Assembly: GCA_022818135.1 (NCBI GenBank)
Contig: JAFMSR010000019.1
Location: forward strand, 31,900,863-31,964,862
DNA from: Saxidomus purpurata
Taxonomy: Eukaryota; Mollusca; Bivalvia; Venerida; Veneridae
Direction: 5' to 3'
Length of the DNA: 64,000 nt
Shown: piece after piece, positions 1 through 10,984 of the stretch
Position numbering within the stretch: position 1 is the stretch's first letter
How the letters are laid out: every line of letters begins with the position of its first letter
Translations under genes and position numbers: made by a program
Notes under the pieces: model-generated
Database searches by the model: none
Seen by the model: the letters and a program-made list of their open reading frames with translations, nothing else
Told to the model about the DNA's origin: nothing

Positions 1-594
1 GTATTCCTTTAGCCGAATTAGGGGATATTCCTTTGATCGAATTTAGGGGTAATCATCACCTTCAATGATAGCTCTAGCTTAAATGTATTAATATATTTCA
101 ACAGATGAATAACACAACCATTTATTCACATAATATAAAATAATCATGTCACGTAGAAATCGATAACACGTAAATGTTACACGAATAGACACACAGAGAT
201 AGAATCTGGTCATTCAAAAGTGCCAAACGAATAATGCTGTTATTTATGCACATAATTTTGATTTGATTTGAAGCAAATTTTACAAAGGTCCGTCCATAAG
301 AGCAATTATATTAGCTTGTATTTTTGGATGAGACCTAGGCATGTCTCCCACCATGCCTATACCTATCAAAAGTGTTTTTCTGCGTCCAAAATAGGAGAGA
401 TTTACCTGACTGCAATTTCCAGCCAGTTTCAGTCAAAGAGTGAATTTGATTGGTTGCCAAAAAGGAGGTCAATCACGGCGGCCAATGAGATCTGTAGTGT
501 GATTGACCTAGTTTAATGCACATAATATATCAGGCGCATATATTTAAACACAAATCATTGCGCATGCGCATACCAAGGTGAATGGCACACGCGC

Positions 595-1262
595 TCATTC
601 ACAAATATAACTAAACATCTGATTAACCATAAAGTCTACTATGCCTCTATTCGGATGGTTAGGTCCGGAGTTAATAGACAGCGTTGCATCCTTGTTATCG
701 AGTGGCACTACTCTTCTGGTATGGTACAGACCTTTAAATGTATCTACAATGATTCGTGTGAACACATACCCGAAGAAATCATTAACTCGACCAGCGGTTA
801 ATGTATCTGTATATGTATGCGGCATCTTGATGAAAACTTTCACTTTCGTATTCCTTTGAATGAGTTTTTCTATACTATCACGGATCTTTTTCATCTTAAC
901 ACTAAAATATCTATGATGAAATGGCAAAGTGTGCAAGAACACATGTATCAATACAATCGCGTCTTCGTCGGTTTTAATTTTCTCCAGCCGGCTTGGAATG
1001 GAAACCAACGTGAATTTATTGTCTGTCCAGTTTTGACCGGCATAAAACGGTAGACTATGAGTAGCAAATAATACCGTCAAGTTATTGCTGCTGCATTTAC
1101 AGCTCGAAGGCTTTTTCCACTTTTTGTCTGTCCACTGTTCTGTAAACTGTACGCAGTTGTAGCGATTCAGCATCACTTCGTACCAATGTCTTAAAGTAGA
1201 GTCCCCGAATAGGTATAGCCTTTTGTTCCTCAAGCATTCATCGAAGTTAAACTCATGAAGTT
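595..1262 (-). CDS. NXPE1 last exon: PC-esterase-like domain
   Basis: 668 nt, entered in phase 2 after a TTTTAG acceptor and ending at the stop. It encodes the GDST motif near its start, FATHS, LHTLPFHHRY, KVKVFIKMPHTYTD and the terminal SINSGPNHPN block. About 85 percent of residues match the equivalent NXPE2 exon by eye. The 3' flank has an ATTAAA-type poly(A) signal on the minus strand at 517-512, at the place where NXPE2 has AATAAA. Confidence 0.9.
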
Positions 1263-4200
1263 CTAAAATGATGAATATTTTATTGCAATCAATAAAATTA
1301 TTATGTGTGAAAACTGATTTCAAGAAACATTTACGCATTCTCCTTGAGGAAAGACAGGTATCAACGTTTACTTACTAATCAAGTTTCGGCAAATTGTCAT
1401 TGGGGTTTGTCGGGACGTTCTAACATCTTTCTGCCTGAAACAGATGGCTCGAATAAAACAAGAGCTGTCCGCAAGTCCACGCGCTTTGCTATTCGGGATA
1501 CTTCTTACTGAAACAGCTAGCTCGAATAAAAGAAGAGCTGTCCGCAAGTCAGCGTGCTTTACTATTTGGGATGCTAAGATAGTGGACGCTAAGCAAGTGT
1601 GTTACAAAAACGTTAAAAAAGTAAGGAATATGGGATCTTTACCTTTACAATGTCTGAGCCTCCATTTTCCATTGTAGTAAAAGCCTGTGGTAAACTTCCT
1701 AAACCACAGTTTAGTTACATTATATTTTGTGCATGGAACACTTGGTTGATAATATTTGACGACTTTCTTTTCTTTTGGAGCAAAGCTTCTGGCCGTGACA
1801 GTTATGGTTTCGGAAATAGCCTGATGGTGTCTGAAATTATTTTAATATTTCCGCGATAATCTTACTTTATCGATATAATCTAGCAGAAATCGCAACGTGA
1901 AAGAACTCGGAAATATTTGGTCTGTGAAACAGGAAACACCCAGTAATACCGCTTATATTTTTACTGCTCATTAAGAAACAGTGCATGTTTTATTATAAGT
2001 TTACGGTTCAATAGCTACTCAAAATTGCTTCTGTAAATTATTGAAAAATCAAATTTCACATTTTTAGGAATGTAACACACTCATTTTCCTATGTTGAACT
2101 ACTTTAACTAAGTCAATTTAATTAACTTTAATTAAAGAAACAGTGACTTACCTTGATCCAGCTAAAAGCTCGTTTTCGCACTCGCTTACGGTATCCGGTA
2201 AATCCGGCCTTTGATATCTGACGAATCTCCAGTCTCTACATCCTAATCGTCTATCTTCCGGTTTGCCGCAATACCACGGCATGCCAGAAATCAATGCCGT
2301 GAAATTACACACATCTTTGTATTTTAAGACTCTGAGTAATCGTCCGGAGTCGGTATGACATACAACCCCTTCTTCGACGTCCCCTTTCTTGAACTGGGCC
2401 CAAATATTTCGGATACAATCCTCCTTGACAAATGAAGAGTGCGCAAGAACGATAAGTCTGTGAAAAACCCGTATCGAAGTTATAATTGAAAATAACGACA
2501 GTAAAAGTCTCATTGACACTATTATACTTAAATAATTTATAAAACCGAAAAAGATATCTTCCCGGCAAAATTGGTCTTTCTGTACGAAAAACATTCCTAA
2601 CATTTTGTTTTAAATCGGAAGATAGAAGCGAACATATAAAAGAAAGGCATATGAAGAGGAAACAGAACAAAGTTCTTTCATCTCATCTAGTCCGCAATTC
2701 AATGATTTTATGTATGAGATATGAGTTTATCGAGGGATGACCACAAAACTGCAGTAGCTGATATGAAATAAAGAGGGACTTACAACCCTCGATATATTGC
2801 AGATGTTGAATCATTAAATCTTGTTGTTGTTTTTTAATAAAATGGGTACATTTGGTTGTATCGGAAATCGGGCGAAACTGTAACGAGAGATGTTTATGAA
2901 ATAGTTCAAAATGGGAAAATCTAAATAATTATGTTTGCTAAATAATACTCAATATAGAAACACACTTACTTTAACCATCATGCGATATAATGCGGTTATT
3001 GCCTCCCTTGTGTACGCTATAGTTACTGTGATTAGAGCAGATCCACTCCACAATGCTTCAAAAATAATCGTGTACGATCCATTCCCGTGGTCAAAGACGA
3101 CTCCTGGGGCAGATGCATTTAGAAATATATTTGATATCGTAGCTCGTAATTGGTCACCACCAGAAGTTTTCTTTCTTCCGTATGAATCGAATAGTGTAGC
3201 CATCACGTATATCTTTGCCCCAATAGAATATATTCTATCACGGGAACCTACGAGTAACCAAAGGAATCATTGTGCATATGTGTATTCAACTATATTTCAG
3301 TCATTATGAGAGGCGGGCAGTTTACCTAACCATCATTCATAAGAAGGATCAGTTCTAGAACCCTAACCTCCGTGAGAACCCTAACCTCTATGAGAAACTA
3401 TCAACTTTCTCAAATAAAGAGACAAGGTCGAGAGCAGGGCTCGAACCATCGGTCCTCCACCTATGAGAAGTTTACAGTGTCTATAACCAAACGACCGCGA
3501 CAGCGGAGATCTAGTTATTATCATTTAGAAGTATTTTGTTATTACACCTACCTAAAAGTTTTAAAGTAGACTTTTCCGAATTAGCAGCAAGGTTAGCATC
3601 TTTGCATGGATCATACATTAGAGCTTCTTTTTCACTCATGACTTCATTTAAACGATCATGAATTACGACATTATATGGTTCAATTCTTTTGTCTGGTTTC
3701 TTAACGTTTTTTTCTACGTCTTTATCGTATTGTGTCTCGTACCTGAAAATTACAGCAGAATTATTTTATGTTCCTCGGTGTTTTATCGAAATACATTCTC
3801 ATGCATGAGCTTTCAGACAAACTATACTGACACCAAAAAGAAACTATGCACTAAGTCTTGTGTTATTATTATCTGTGGTGCCGTTGTCACCTTCGGCCTC
3901 AATCGGAACATCACTCGGCCTTTTCCGTAGAAATAACTACGGAAAATGTCGAGTGATGTTCCGATTGCTTCGGCCTGCCGGATCGTGGAAGATCTCTTAC
4001 GATTTCATTTTGACGGTAACGTTGTCGAAGGTTCATGGTGGTATTTCTGTGGCAGTTAAACTGCCTAGCGACGTCAGAGACGCTGACGCCGGATGCAAGT
4101 TGCAGACGTGCATGAATTCGTTCATTTTCTTGAAGCCGTGGCATCTTGTTAATGAGTGAAATTCAAATGTACTGTGATTTAATTATTTCATAGCCACTAA

Positions 4201-7200
4201 AGATATCGGTCAGTGACAATCTGTACTTGTAAACATGTTGCATGGGTAGCACGTGCAAAAAGTTGCATAATAGCCTTCGGTCACCTGAGCTTAAATATTG
4301 ATGAATTTATTGTCGGGAGCATACACCGTGTTCTACGTGTAGTGGTTGGTAGTTTTGGCGGTAACTTTGCACGTGATTTTAGTGCGTTACATGTGTCGAG
4401 CAAGCCATCCGAGAGTATATCGTCAAGCCGTCTAATTATCAAATTTGACAACGGAATGTTTTATAAATATTTCATCCGAGTACATTAAAACTGTTTCCAC
4501 ATTAAGTGCATTGGATTTTCAAAAGGATGTTTGTAAACCGGTGGCGGCATCGCTTTTTCCGTGTGCCAGTGTATCAGTGACTGTAAAATCGTAACCAACA
4601 CTCATATCATTTATGAAATATCAATTTGAATTACTGAATGTATGAACTGTGTGCTAAGCTAACAACAAGAACACATTCTACACATCAGGCAAATGGGGAG
4701 GATAAGGTTAGCCAACAAGTCAACGTCTGTCCCCGAGTACGAAAAGTGACGTATAAGACATCAAAGGGTAAAAAGGGCCGAGTTAGATCTGGTTTGTCGA
4801 CCTAAAGAACGAGATAAAACAAAAACAGAAAGAAAGAGAATCACAAGATAAGTATTCTTTTTAATGTTCAAACCTATCATTAAAGAGGTATCTGTATATA
4901 ACTGTATACCTGGTGTCAAACAAAATAACTTCAAAAGCATGTATGGCAGAACATGTACAAGTATTTATACTCAACTCCGGGTTTTAGCTATACATTGTAA
5001 TATCCAGTAATCATCGGTATAATTATCGTTTTAATCAAATGATAGTAATAAACAAAAGGATATATTTACTCAGAAACCTAAGCTTCAAATTGTGTAAAAA
5101 CGGCAAAGATAGTCATGTAAGAAACGGAACATAACTCTTTTCTTAGAACCGAACCATACATCCATACTTGTATGAAACTGGAAAAACCTTCATAAATATT
5201 TGTTTATTTTTATGATCTGTTATGGAATGCCACAATATTGCACAGCCTTCGTAAATGCGACATTTCGCTTTATAATTATGTTCTTTTTGTCGGATGCTCA
5301 CCTGCTCACGACATTTAGGCACCGACCCCTAGCAGGCCGGGTGCTCATAAGTTTTTCGATAGAGACCCCTAGCAGGCCGGGTGCTCAAAAGTTTTTCGGC
5401 AGAGACCCCTAGCATGCCGGGTGCTCAAAAGTTTTGGCAGAGACCCCTAGCAGGCCGGGTGCTCGTGTTTTTTGGCAGAGACCCCTAGCAGGCCGGGTGC
5501 TCATTTGTAGAGCTATTTCATATTTTAAAGGAGCTCAAGCATTGTTTACGTCAATTATGACCGTTTTGATAATGTTAATCTCTTTTTGTCACTATCGATA
5601 AAATCAGCGATTTAAAATATGCTGCAGTACCGTAAATCATTCAATAATCTATGTACAGTTGTTGTACAATTAATGGATGGATGCGATTTATTACAGAGAG
5701 TCTCTATAATTGAAGTAAAATGTAACGTTTTTAGAAAATAATCTGCTCGTTGTAGAGAAGGCCCCTTAATATAGTTTTGGAAGCTTTATTCTGAATTCAC
5801 CTCTCTTTGTTTATTTTACAATCAAGTTAGCATATCAACGAAATCCTATGTTTTCTACTATTAATGGCTCTATTTTTATGTAGCAGTTGGATAAATTACA
5901 TGCTGCATTTGGGTAAATTATGTTTTACGTTTTGCAAAACCTAACAAATGATACATCATAAACTATATTATATAACCATAGAAAATAATAAGGGAAGTAT
6001 TGTATAAAACAGTATAGAACATGGATACAAACAAATAATTATATGCAGTCATGAACTTATTTATATTTGATCTGTACTCAATCTTTTGAGACACTTCCTA
6101 AATATGGGACCAATTTGATATTTGTTGAAAATACAAAAAAAAAGACTCACCAAACCTACCCAGATGTACTGATTCATGTCGTACCTTTTACTATGGCTCT
6201 CATTTGCATTTGTTTGAATGGGTTGAATTTGGCATATTTAGCATTTTGTGCAATGAAATATTGTTGACACATGTCACATCTTTAAAATAAGATTAATAAT
6301 AAAAAGCCTGTATCTGTTATTTTACATACGCATAGTCTGTTTCATACATTGAAATGAACACGGTGGGGAATCACGTGATCAAAATAATCTCTAAACAAAA
6401 GTAAATCTTTGAAAATGTTAAAAAAATAATGAAAGTTGTTTAGCTTTAAATATGAAATGTAGCCTATCTTATGGCGACATTACTGTATTATAGAACTACA
6501 TAGGTCTCAATCATAGTCTCATTCCGATTGTAATACACACTTTAGTACACGGAACTAATTTATTTTTGAAGTGTTCAGCACAATCAGAAGGTGATTGTTA
6601 TTGAGACCTGAGTAGTTCTAGAATACGTTAATGTTGTTATAAGATAGGCTACTTTTTATAATCACAACTGGACAGCTTTCATTATTTTTTTAACATTTTC
6701 ATAGATTTACTTTTGTTTAGAGATTATTTTGGTCATGTGATTCCCCACCGTGATGAATACACTGCTAGTCGTTGGGTAAGACCCCTGACAGCGTTCATGT
6801 TTTGATCTCATGCGTTAAAATTTATTGCTACATGGGAATTCATTTTTCCCGTGACGGCTCAGATACGATCCCTCTGGCCTAAGTGTACTTTGTGTTTTGT
6901 TTTTATTGTTAAAGGTGTATGATGAGAGATGGTAAATGATTTATGCTCGTTTGAGAGAATCGAATTAGAGCATAAGGTAAATTAGTGGAATGTATGGAAG
7001 ATTATTTTGTTACTCATGATAGTAAAATCTAACTTTTTAAACTTAGTATCAATATAAAAGTGTACAGTTTCTTTTTGTTGTCAGTATATATATACTGAAT
7101 GCTCTGGCTAACGAGAATAGGGGATACTATCCTGATGAATGATCTTTTCAAGCAGTGAATTATCAAAATCCTCTACCCAGCTTAACGTTAAGTAATGAAT

Positions 7201-7553
7201 ACCGGAAACCAGACAACGATGACGTCGTTAAAAGTCCCTGAGCCCCGATCGATTTATTTACAGTTTTGTCGTTCTGTTTTTTAATTTTGGCGTACAACTT
7301 CTCAACTATTTCTCAAAATGTGTGAGCATGCAGTCAGAATGAATCAGCTATAACACTAATATAGAAATTACATTAATTAGATATTGCAACATCAACATTG
7401 TCGTAAGAAGAAGGGGAAGTAATTCTTCACCTACATTTCCTTATCAGGGATCCAATCAACTGGCCGACGATCTAGTGTTTGTGTCGCATTTCTTTCTTGT
7501 ATATGAAGTGAATAGATCAGCAAGATGCAGACGCAGCTGAACATGCAAAGATC
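595..7553 (-). CDS. NXPE family protein, copy 1 (NXPE1; six exons, first exon not found)
   Basis: Six exons read on the minus strand: 7553-7435, 3742-3552, 3247-2970, 2423-2152, 1830-1643 and 1262-595. All are bounded by AG/GT and their phases join without a stop, giving about 571 codons, close to the usual length of about 550 for NXPE proteins. Order: a hydrophobic signal-anchor (CVCILLIYSLHI), a linker, an Ig/filamin-like domain (DSYGRKKTSGGD, DHGNGSYT), a cysteine-rich stretch (MPWYCGKP), then the C-terminal PC-esterase-like domain with LYLFGDSTLRHWYE and a terminal NHPN. In family terms the GDS serine and the late histidine are the catalytic candidates. NXPE proteins are secretory-pathway type II or secreted proteins; a human member is reported to O-acetylate sialic acid, but the substrate here is unknown. 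An in-frame ATG lies in exon 7553-7435, but the paralogue lacks it, so an upstream coding exon may exist. The gene is intact. Confidence 0.85.
1447..1575 (+). repeat. Tandem pair of TRE-A head fragments (73-bp period)
   Basis: Two adjacent copies of a segment beginning GCTCGAATAAAA and containing AGAGCTGTCCGCAAGTC, offset by 73 bp. The motif matches the head of the larger repeat element at 13718-15069. They sit in the last intron of NXPE1 (1263-1642). Confidence 0.5.
1643..1830 (-). CDS. NXPE1 exon 5
   Basis: 188 nt between a TTTCAG acceptor and a GTAAAG donor. It encodes ISETITVTARSF, KYYQPSVPC and KLWFRKFTTGFYYNGKW. NXPE2 exon 55711-55898 has the same length and phases. Confidence 0.85.
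2152..2423 (-). CDS. NXPE1 exon 4 (cysteine-rich)
   Basis: 272 nt with a clear GTAAGT donor. The acceptor is chosen at CAAG/GAG because it keeps phase 0 with the preceding exon and makes the length equal to NXPE2 exon 55087-55358; it is the least certain border of the gene. Encodes KKGDVEEGVVCHTD, VCNFTALISGMPWYCGKP and GCRDWRF. Confidence 0.8.
2970..3247 (-). CDS. NXPE1 exon 3 (Ig/filamin-like domain)
   Basis: 278 nt, acceptor CGTAG and donor GTAAGT. Encodes YSIGAKIYVMATLFDSYGR and KKTSGGDQLRA, then DHGNGSYTIIFEALWSG and REAITALYR. This is the pattern of the NXPE domain just before the cysteine-rich part (GGD-L-A, DHGNGSYT). Confidence 0.88.
3300..3505 (-). repeat. tRNA-derived SINE-like repeat in NXPE1 intron
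   Basis: On the minus strand there is a box-B-like GGTTCGAGCCC about 55 bp after a TTTGGTTATAGACAC segment, then a tail ending GAACTGATCCTTC..ATGATGG. NXPE2 carries a related insert at the same intron position (52985-53260), so it predates the gene duplication. SINE identity is inferred from the box-B motif. Confidence 0.45.
3552..3742 (-). CDS. NXPE1 exon 2
   Basis: 191 nt between TTTTCAG and GTAGGT. Encodes KKPDKRIEPYNVVIH and EALMYDPCKDANLAANSEKS. It enters with one base completing a codon and leaves with one base, matching its neighbours. NXPE2 exon 52777-52967 is its counterpart. Confidence 0.85.
3800..4144 (-). pseudogene. Tc1-like transposase fragment (N-terminal helix-turn-helix)
   Basis: The minus strand opens MPRLQENERIHARLQLASG, then VSVSDVARQFNCHRNT and RDLPRSGRPK, the paired-like DNA-binding region of Tc1/mariner transposases. 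The frame is interrupted by a 68-bp hairpin at 3900-3967. To the left of the hairpin the family text resumes (GRPKVTTAPQ), then decays. The remnant lies in the first recognised intron of NXPE1. No catalytic DDE part and no terminal inverted repeats were found, so it is dead. Confidence 0.65.
3900..3967. mobile_element. Hairpin miniature element, copy 1
   Basis: A 31-bp arm starting CAATCGGAACATCACTCGG, a 6-bp loop (AAATAA) and the complementary 31-bp arm. It is flanked by a 9-bp direct repeat CTTCGGCCT at 3891-3899 and 3968-3976. That repeat is native coding sequence of the Tc1 transposase remnant (GRPK), so the hairpin was inserted there. Confidence 0.75.
4880..5060 (+). repeat. Partial copy of TTAA-flanked MITE
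   Basis: Contains TGGTGTCAAA..ATAACTTCAAAAGCATG and ATCATCGGTATAATTATCG, matching the left half of the copies at 10337-10713 and 16249-16594. Ends are not clear. Confidence 0.35.
5324..5503 (+). repeat. Tandem array, 38-40 bp unit, five copies
   Basis: Five units start at 5324, 5364, 5404, 5442 and 5480, each with GACCCCTAGCAGGCCGGGTG followed by CTC and a T-rich spacer of variable length. The unit is GC-rich against an AT-rich background. It lies inside the first recognised intron of NXPE1. Confidence 0.85.
5540..5775 (+). repeat. Partial copy of TTAA-flanked MITE (right half)
   Basis: Shares CAGTACCGTAAATCATTC, TACAATTAATGG.TGGATGCG and ATTTATTACAGA with the copy at 10337-10713, and ends near AAGGCCCCTTAA. 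Confidence 0.45.
6359..6752. mobile_element. Large palindromic MITE, 394 bp, copy 1
   Basis: Begins CACGGTGGGGAATCACGTG and ends with the complement (ATTCCCCACCGTG). The inverted arms of about 190 bp carry many small differences. It is flanked by 5-bp direct repeats ATGAA at 6354-6358 and 6753-6757. There is no coding capacity. A second copy is at 29307-29701. Confidence 0.75.
7435..7553 (-). CDS. NXPE1 signal-anchor exon
   Basis: 119 nt between TTTGCAG and GTAGGTG. Encodes MFSCVCILLIYSLHI followed by LDRRPVDWIPDKE. It leaves two bases (AT) that join G of exon 3742. The core of 24 nt around GATCGTCGGCCAGTTGATTG is identical to NXPE2 exon 51411-51529, which supports real coding function. It enters in phase 0. 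Confidence 0.75.
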
Positions 7554-7565
7554 CTGCAAACAAAA

Positions 7566-7885
7566 ATACTGGCTGATATAACGAAATTCCGGATATAAGG
7601 AACACATTTTCTCTGCCCAGTTTTATTTTCTTTCTTTATATTATATAACAATTATATATGGGTAGATCAAACTCAGGATATAAGGAACATATTTAAATGG
7701 TCGCGGGGAGTTCGTTTTAAAGGAGTTAAATGGGACCATTTAATTTGTTCCTTATATCCGGAGTTTGTAATATCCGTATAATATTTTCAAATAAGATAAA
7801 GAAAGAAAAACAATTTTGGCAAAAAAAATGTTCCTTATATCTAGAATTTCGCTATATCCGGAGTCGTTATATACGGAGTGTACTG
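7566..7885. mobile_element. Foldback MITE of the 'CAGTRAACTCCG' family
   Basis: Two inverted arms (about 7566-7720 and 7725-7885), each with GGATATAAGGAAC-type blocks, ending in the complement of CAGTACACTCCGTATATAAC. Relatives at 38602-38787 and 23007-24626 have clear ends. It starts 12 bp upstream of the NXPE1 signal-anchor exon, so it supplies the sequence just before that splice acceptor. Confidence 0.6.
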
Positions 7886-8249
7886 TCGCACCATGCACGC
7901 CAAGATAATCTTTTAACCCTCCTCTTCGAGGCAGCAAACATAGATCATACATATTATAAGCTTTTTATTTGACTATTCGTTTTAAAATATTATTTTTAGA
8001 GAGTTTCAAGAACTTTACTTTTCACCAAAATTTGAAAGCGAGCCCCTTATTACTAACAAAATGAACATTAAGTGCTTAGAACGAAGCTGTATTAAAACGT
8101 TGTTTTGTTAAAAAGCGATCAACGAACAATTTCAATATCACCTTAATGTTTATTGTGCATCTTCTTTTTCTATCCTGACCTGTCTTTTCGCCATTCTTAA
8201 TCTTTGTCTCTGTACTTTGTTTTCTAGTTATTATTCTGAAATGAAAGAC

Positions 8250-8760
8250 ATACTTATAAAAAACAAGAGTTGTCACTTTGAAGTGAAGAATATCCCTGAA
8301 GTAGTATCTCACAGTCTGTGACCTTGACATTCAAGATGTGGGCCCAGTATTTGCGCACGATATTTTATCTCCATGTGGTGAACAGTTGTGCCAATTTATT
8401 TCAATTCCTATCGAGTTATAGTCTGAACAAGAAACAATGTTTACAGACAGACAGAAAGAGCGCATCTGTGTTCCATTATGTGTATGACATGTATCTATCT
8501 CCATGTAAATGTATACAGGATCCATGACCTTAAGTGTGGTGTGACCTTGACCTTCAAGCTAGGGATGCGGGGCTTGTCCATGACACATGTGTCCCAAGTT
8601 GATTGAAAACCATTCCATGCAAGACAGAATTACAGTCCGTGAACGATTGTGTGGGTATATACCAGATACATGACCTTTAAACTTGTGTGACCTTGACCTT
8701 TCAGGTAGGACGCGAGTCTAATACGCGACATGTCGTCTTCGTATACATGTGCTGATCATT
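8250..8760 (+). repeat. Decayed tandem-repeat element with GTGACCTTGACCTT motifs
   Basis: Starts near AACAAGAGTTGTCACTTTG and carries three degenerate units of about 190 bp, each with TGTGACCTTGAC and a region with ACAGTCYGTGAACRATTGTG. It resembles the head-plus-array design of TRE-A and TRE-B. Confidence 0.5.
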
Positions 8761-9650
8761 AATAGTGTGCTTACTTCTTTTTAAATCAGTCCGGACCAAC
8801 CTCGGTAACCCAGGCTATTCATTATCCAATTGAATATATGACGGAGAGAAGCGGCATGAATTAGCCGTGGGTTCCGACGATGGTCTGGACACGAAAGTGT
8901 AAATACAGGAGTCTACGGTTCAGTGAAACATTCATCCACATTCACATTTGAATATCTACGGTAAATACAAAGGAGAAATGCCTCAGCCATACTTTATCTA
9001 ATAATTCTACCTCGGTCGATCGAGCATTTTCGGATTAGCTACTCTCGTTACTCGGACAAAGTAATGGCTCATGTGCAGTGGAATAACTCGACCTTATCGT
9101 TTCCTTTTTGTCAACTTGTGTCATTTAAAAAAAACAACATAGCTTTAATTTGACAAAAGTAATTGAAACTTAACGATTTTTTATTTTGTTTTATGCTTTT
9201 CCAGAACAAACTGAATGAAGTTTGTTAAGGGGACATAAATAAGTACAAGCAGCACATCATTTCTATTCTAGTCAACCTTGTGAACCCTGATCAACTACAC
9301 AGGTCAGGTAGATTAGAGATTAAGCGCATGTGCATGGTTGAACTCGACATGTAGTGTTACTCGAGTTACCCGAGTAACAAATTCGAAAATGATGTTGGGG
9401 CTACATGTATTGTAGAGATCATGCACATGCGCTGTTGTCTGACTCGACCTGTCTCTTTACTCGAGTTATCCGTGCAACTAAACTGGATACATGCCAGTTA
9501 TCACAAAATCGAAGCTTTACATAAAAAGAAACATGAAGCAAATATAGTTTTATAGTAAGTCAGTAACTCACCTTTCCATTTCCTGTTCAAAACATGTCAC
9601 TTTGTACTTTTGATGTATAATTTATATCAACAATCCTGTTTTGATTTTAG

Positions 9651-9903
9651 GAGCGCTCACTTCACAATAATTCGAAATATTACAAACGTTTTGTTAAAAT
9701 TAGATATCAACGGTTATTCGTGCGTATATATAGAGTGTTATTTAAATATATCAAACGTTGTTTACACAAGTACAGCTGTAAGTCTAAAGGGACCGCCCAT
9801 GTACATACACGGACTGTATTCTGAAATTATTGTATCAAACAGAATCAGTGTGAACGTTAATATACGTGATTCTAACTGGATGTCTTTGGACCTTAAGCTC
9901 AAG
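9651..9903 (+). CDS. Candidate isolated exon, unknown protein
   Basis: 253 nt open between a good acceptor (TTTTGATTTTAG at 9639-9650) and a good donor (AAG/GTAGGT at 9904). The frame is phase 2 in and phase 0 out, encoding 84 residues with RNIT and LNIS N-glycosylation sites and a GPPMYIHGLYSEIIV stretch. I do not recognise the family. No partner exon was found on the plus strand nearby, so it may be an exon of a gene not otherwise visible, an orphan left by duplication, or chance. Confidence 0.3.
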
Positions 9904-10336
9904 GTAGGTGGCCACGTTAATGTTTATTAAGAATTACAAGATGATATGCATTGCGGTAAAAAGTTTTATGCATTTTGAGAGAAACGTGTATTTTAGCCTT
10001 CACTGGCTCAAAAATAGTAATTCCACCCCGGTTAACCCAAAAGATCGAGAGCGGCTTGATAGAGCGGGAGCGGGCGGAAGCGGCTTGATAGATATGAAGC
10101 GGCTTCTGGTATTAGGGTTTATGTTTTCAGGATTTTCTTAGTACAGAAATTACCAGTTTTAACACAATTGTCTTTGTAGATATCAATTTGGTCAAATATT
10201 AATTGAGATAGCTTGTAAAACCTGGTGTTCAGTTTCTTGCTTGAAATGGTTATAATCATAACAAGATGTTTCGCAAGTTTATATCTGCCAAAATAACGAC
10301 ATACCCATATCTTAATTGAACCTATTGAAGGTTGAT

Positions 10337-10713
10337 TTAAAGGGACATGCCCTATAACTGATGCCAAACTAAACTACCTCAAAAACATTAATAATAGAAT
10401 CTTTGGAAGTATAGTAATTGAACCTAAAAGTTTCGGCTATGCATTCCCGGTCATTACCGATAAAATCAGCGGATTAAAATATAGTACAGTACCGTAAACC
10501 ATTCGATAATCTATGTAGAGTTGTTGTTGTACAATTAATGGGTGGATGCGATTTATTACAGAAAGTTATTATATTGATTAATTTTGTAAAATGAGACATT
10601 TTTCGTCATAGGTGTCTCTTTGAAATTGTATTGATTTATCACTTTACGTTCATTGAAAACATAATCTATGTTCCGAGAATATTATCCGCTAGATGTAGGG
10701 AGTGCCCCTTTAA
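10337..10713. mobile_element. MITE with TTAA ends (AAAGGG terminal repeats)
   Basis: Left end TTAAAGGGACATGCCC and right end the complement of TTAAAGGGGCACTCCC, both starting at TTAA. The interior has CAGTACCGTAAACCATTCG and GTGGATGCGATTTATTACAG, shared with 5540-5775 and 16249-16594. TTAA borders are typical of piggyBac-type mobilisation; this is an inference. Confidence 0.6.
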
Positions 10714-10984
10714 GTACAGTACTCCTAGAACAGTTTTAGTATTGTTGTCGAACTTTAAAGATGACTGTACACCGTCTAAAATGATAACGTTTTCGCGGCT
10801 GGAACAATATGGCACTCACGGTCGGAAAATCGGTCGGTAAGGCAATCTAAATGCCTTCCGGTGACACATTTAGACAGTGAACAAATAAAATAGAACTGTA
10901 AGTCCCCTTCAATTACGCTTACACGTTTATTACTGCACATAAGTTTGATAAATTAGTTATAAATAAACAATCGCCCTATCAAGC

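Noticed and set aside
2305..2670. 121-codon minus-strand ORF overlapping NXPE1 exon 4
   Set aside because: It is a different frame of the real exon and runs into the intron.
3658..3930. Hydrophobic plus-strand ORF opposite NXPE1 exon 2
   Set aside because: Its counterpart also appears opposite NXPE2 exon 2, as expected for an antisense shadow; the sense frame has splice borders and conservation.
9356..9378. GTTACTCGAGTTACCCGAGTAAC palindrome as a regulatory site
   Set aside because: Short imperfect palindrome within a diverged repeat region (9030-9480) with several similar CTCGAGT motifs; no gene nearby to support a role.
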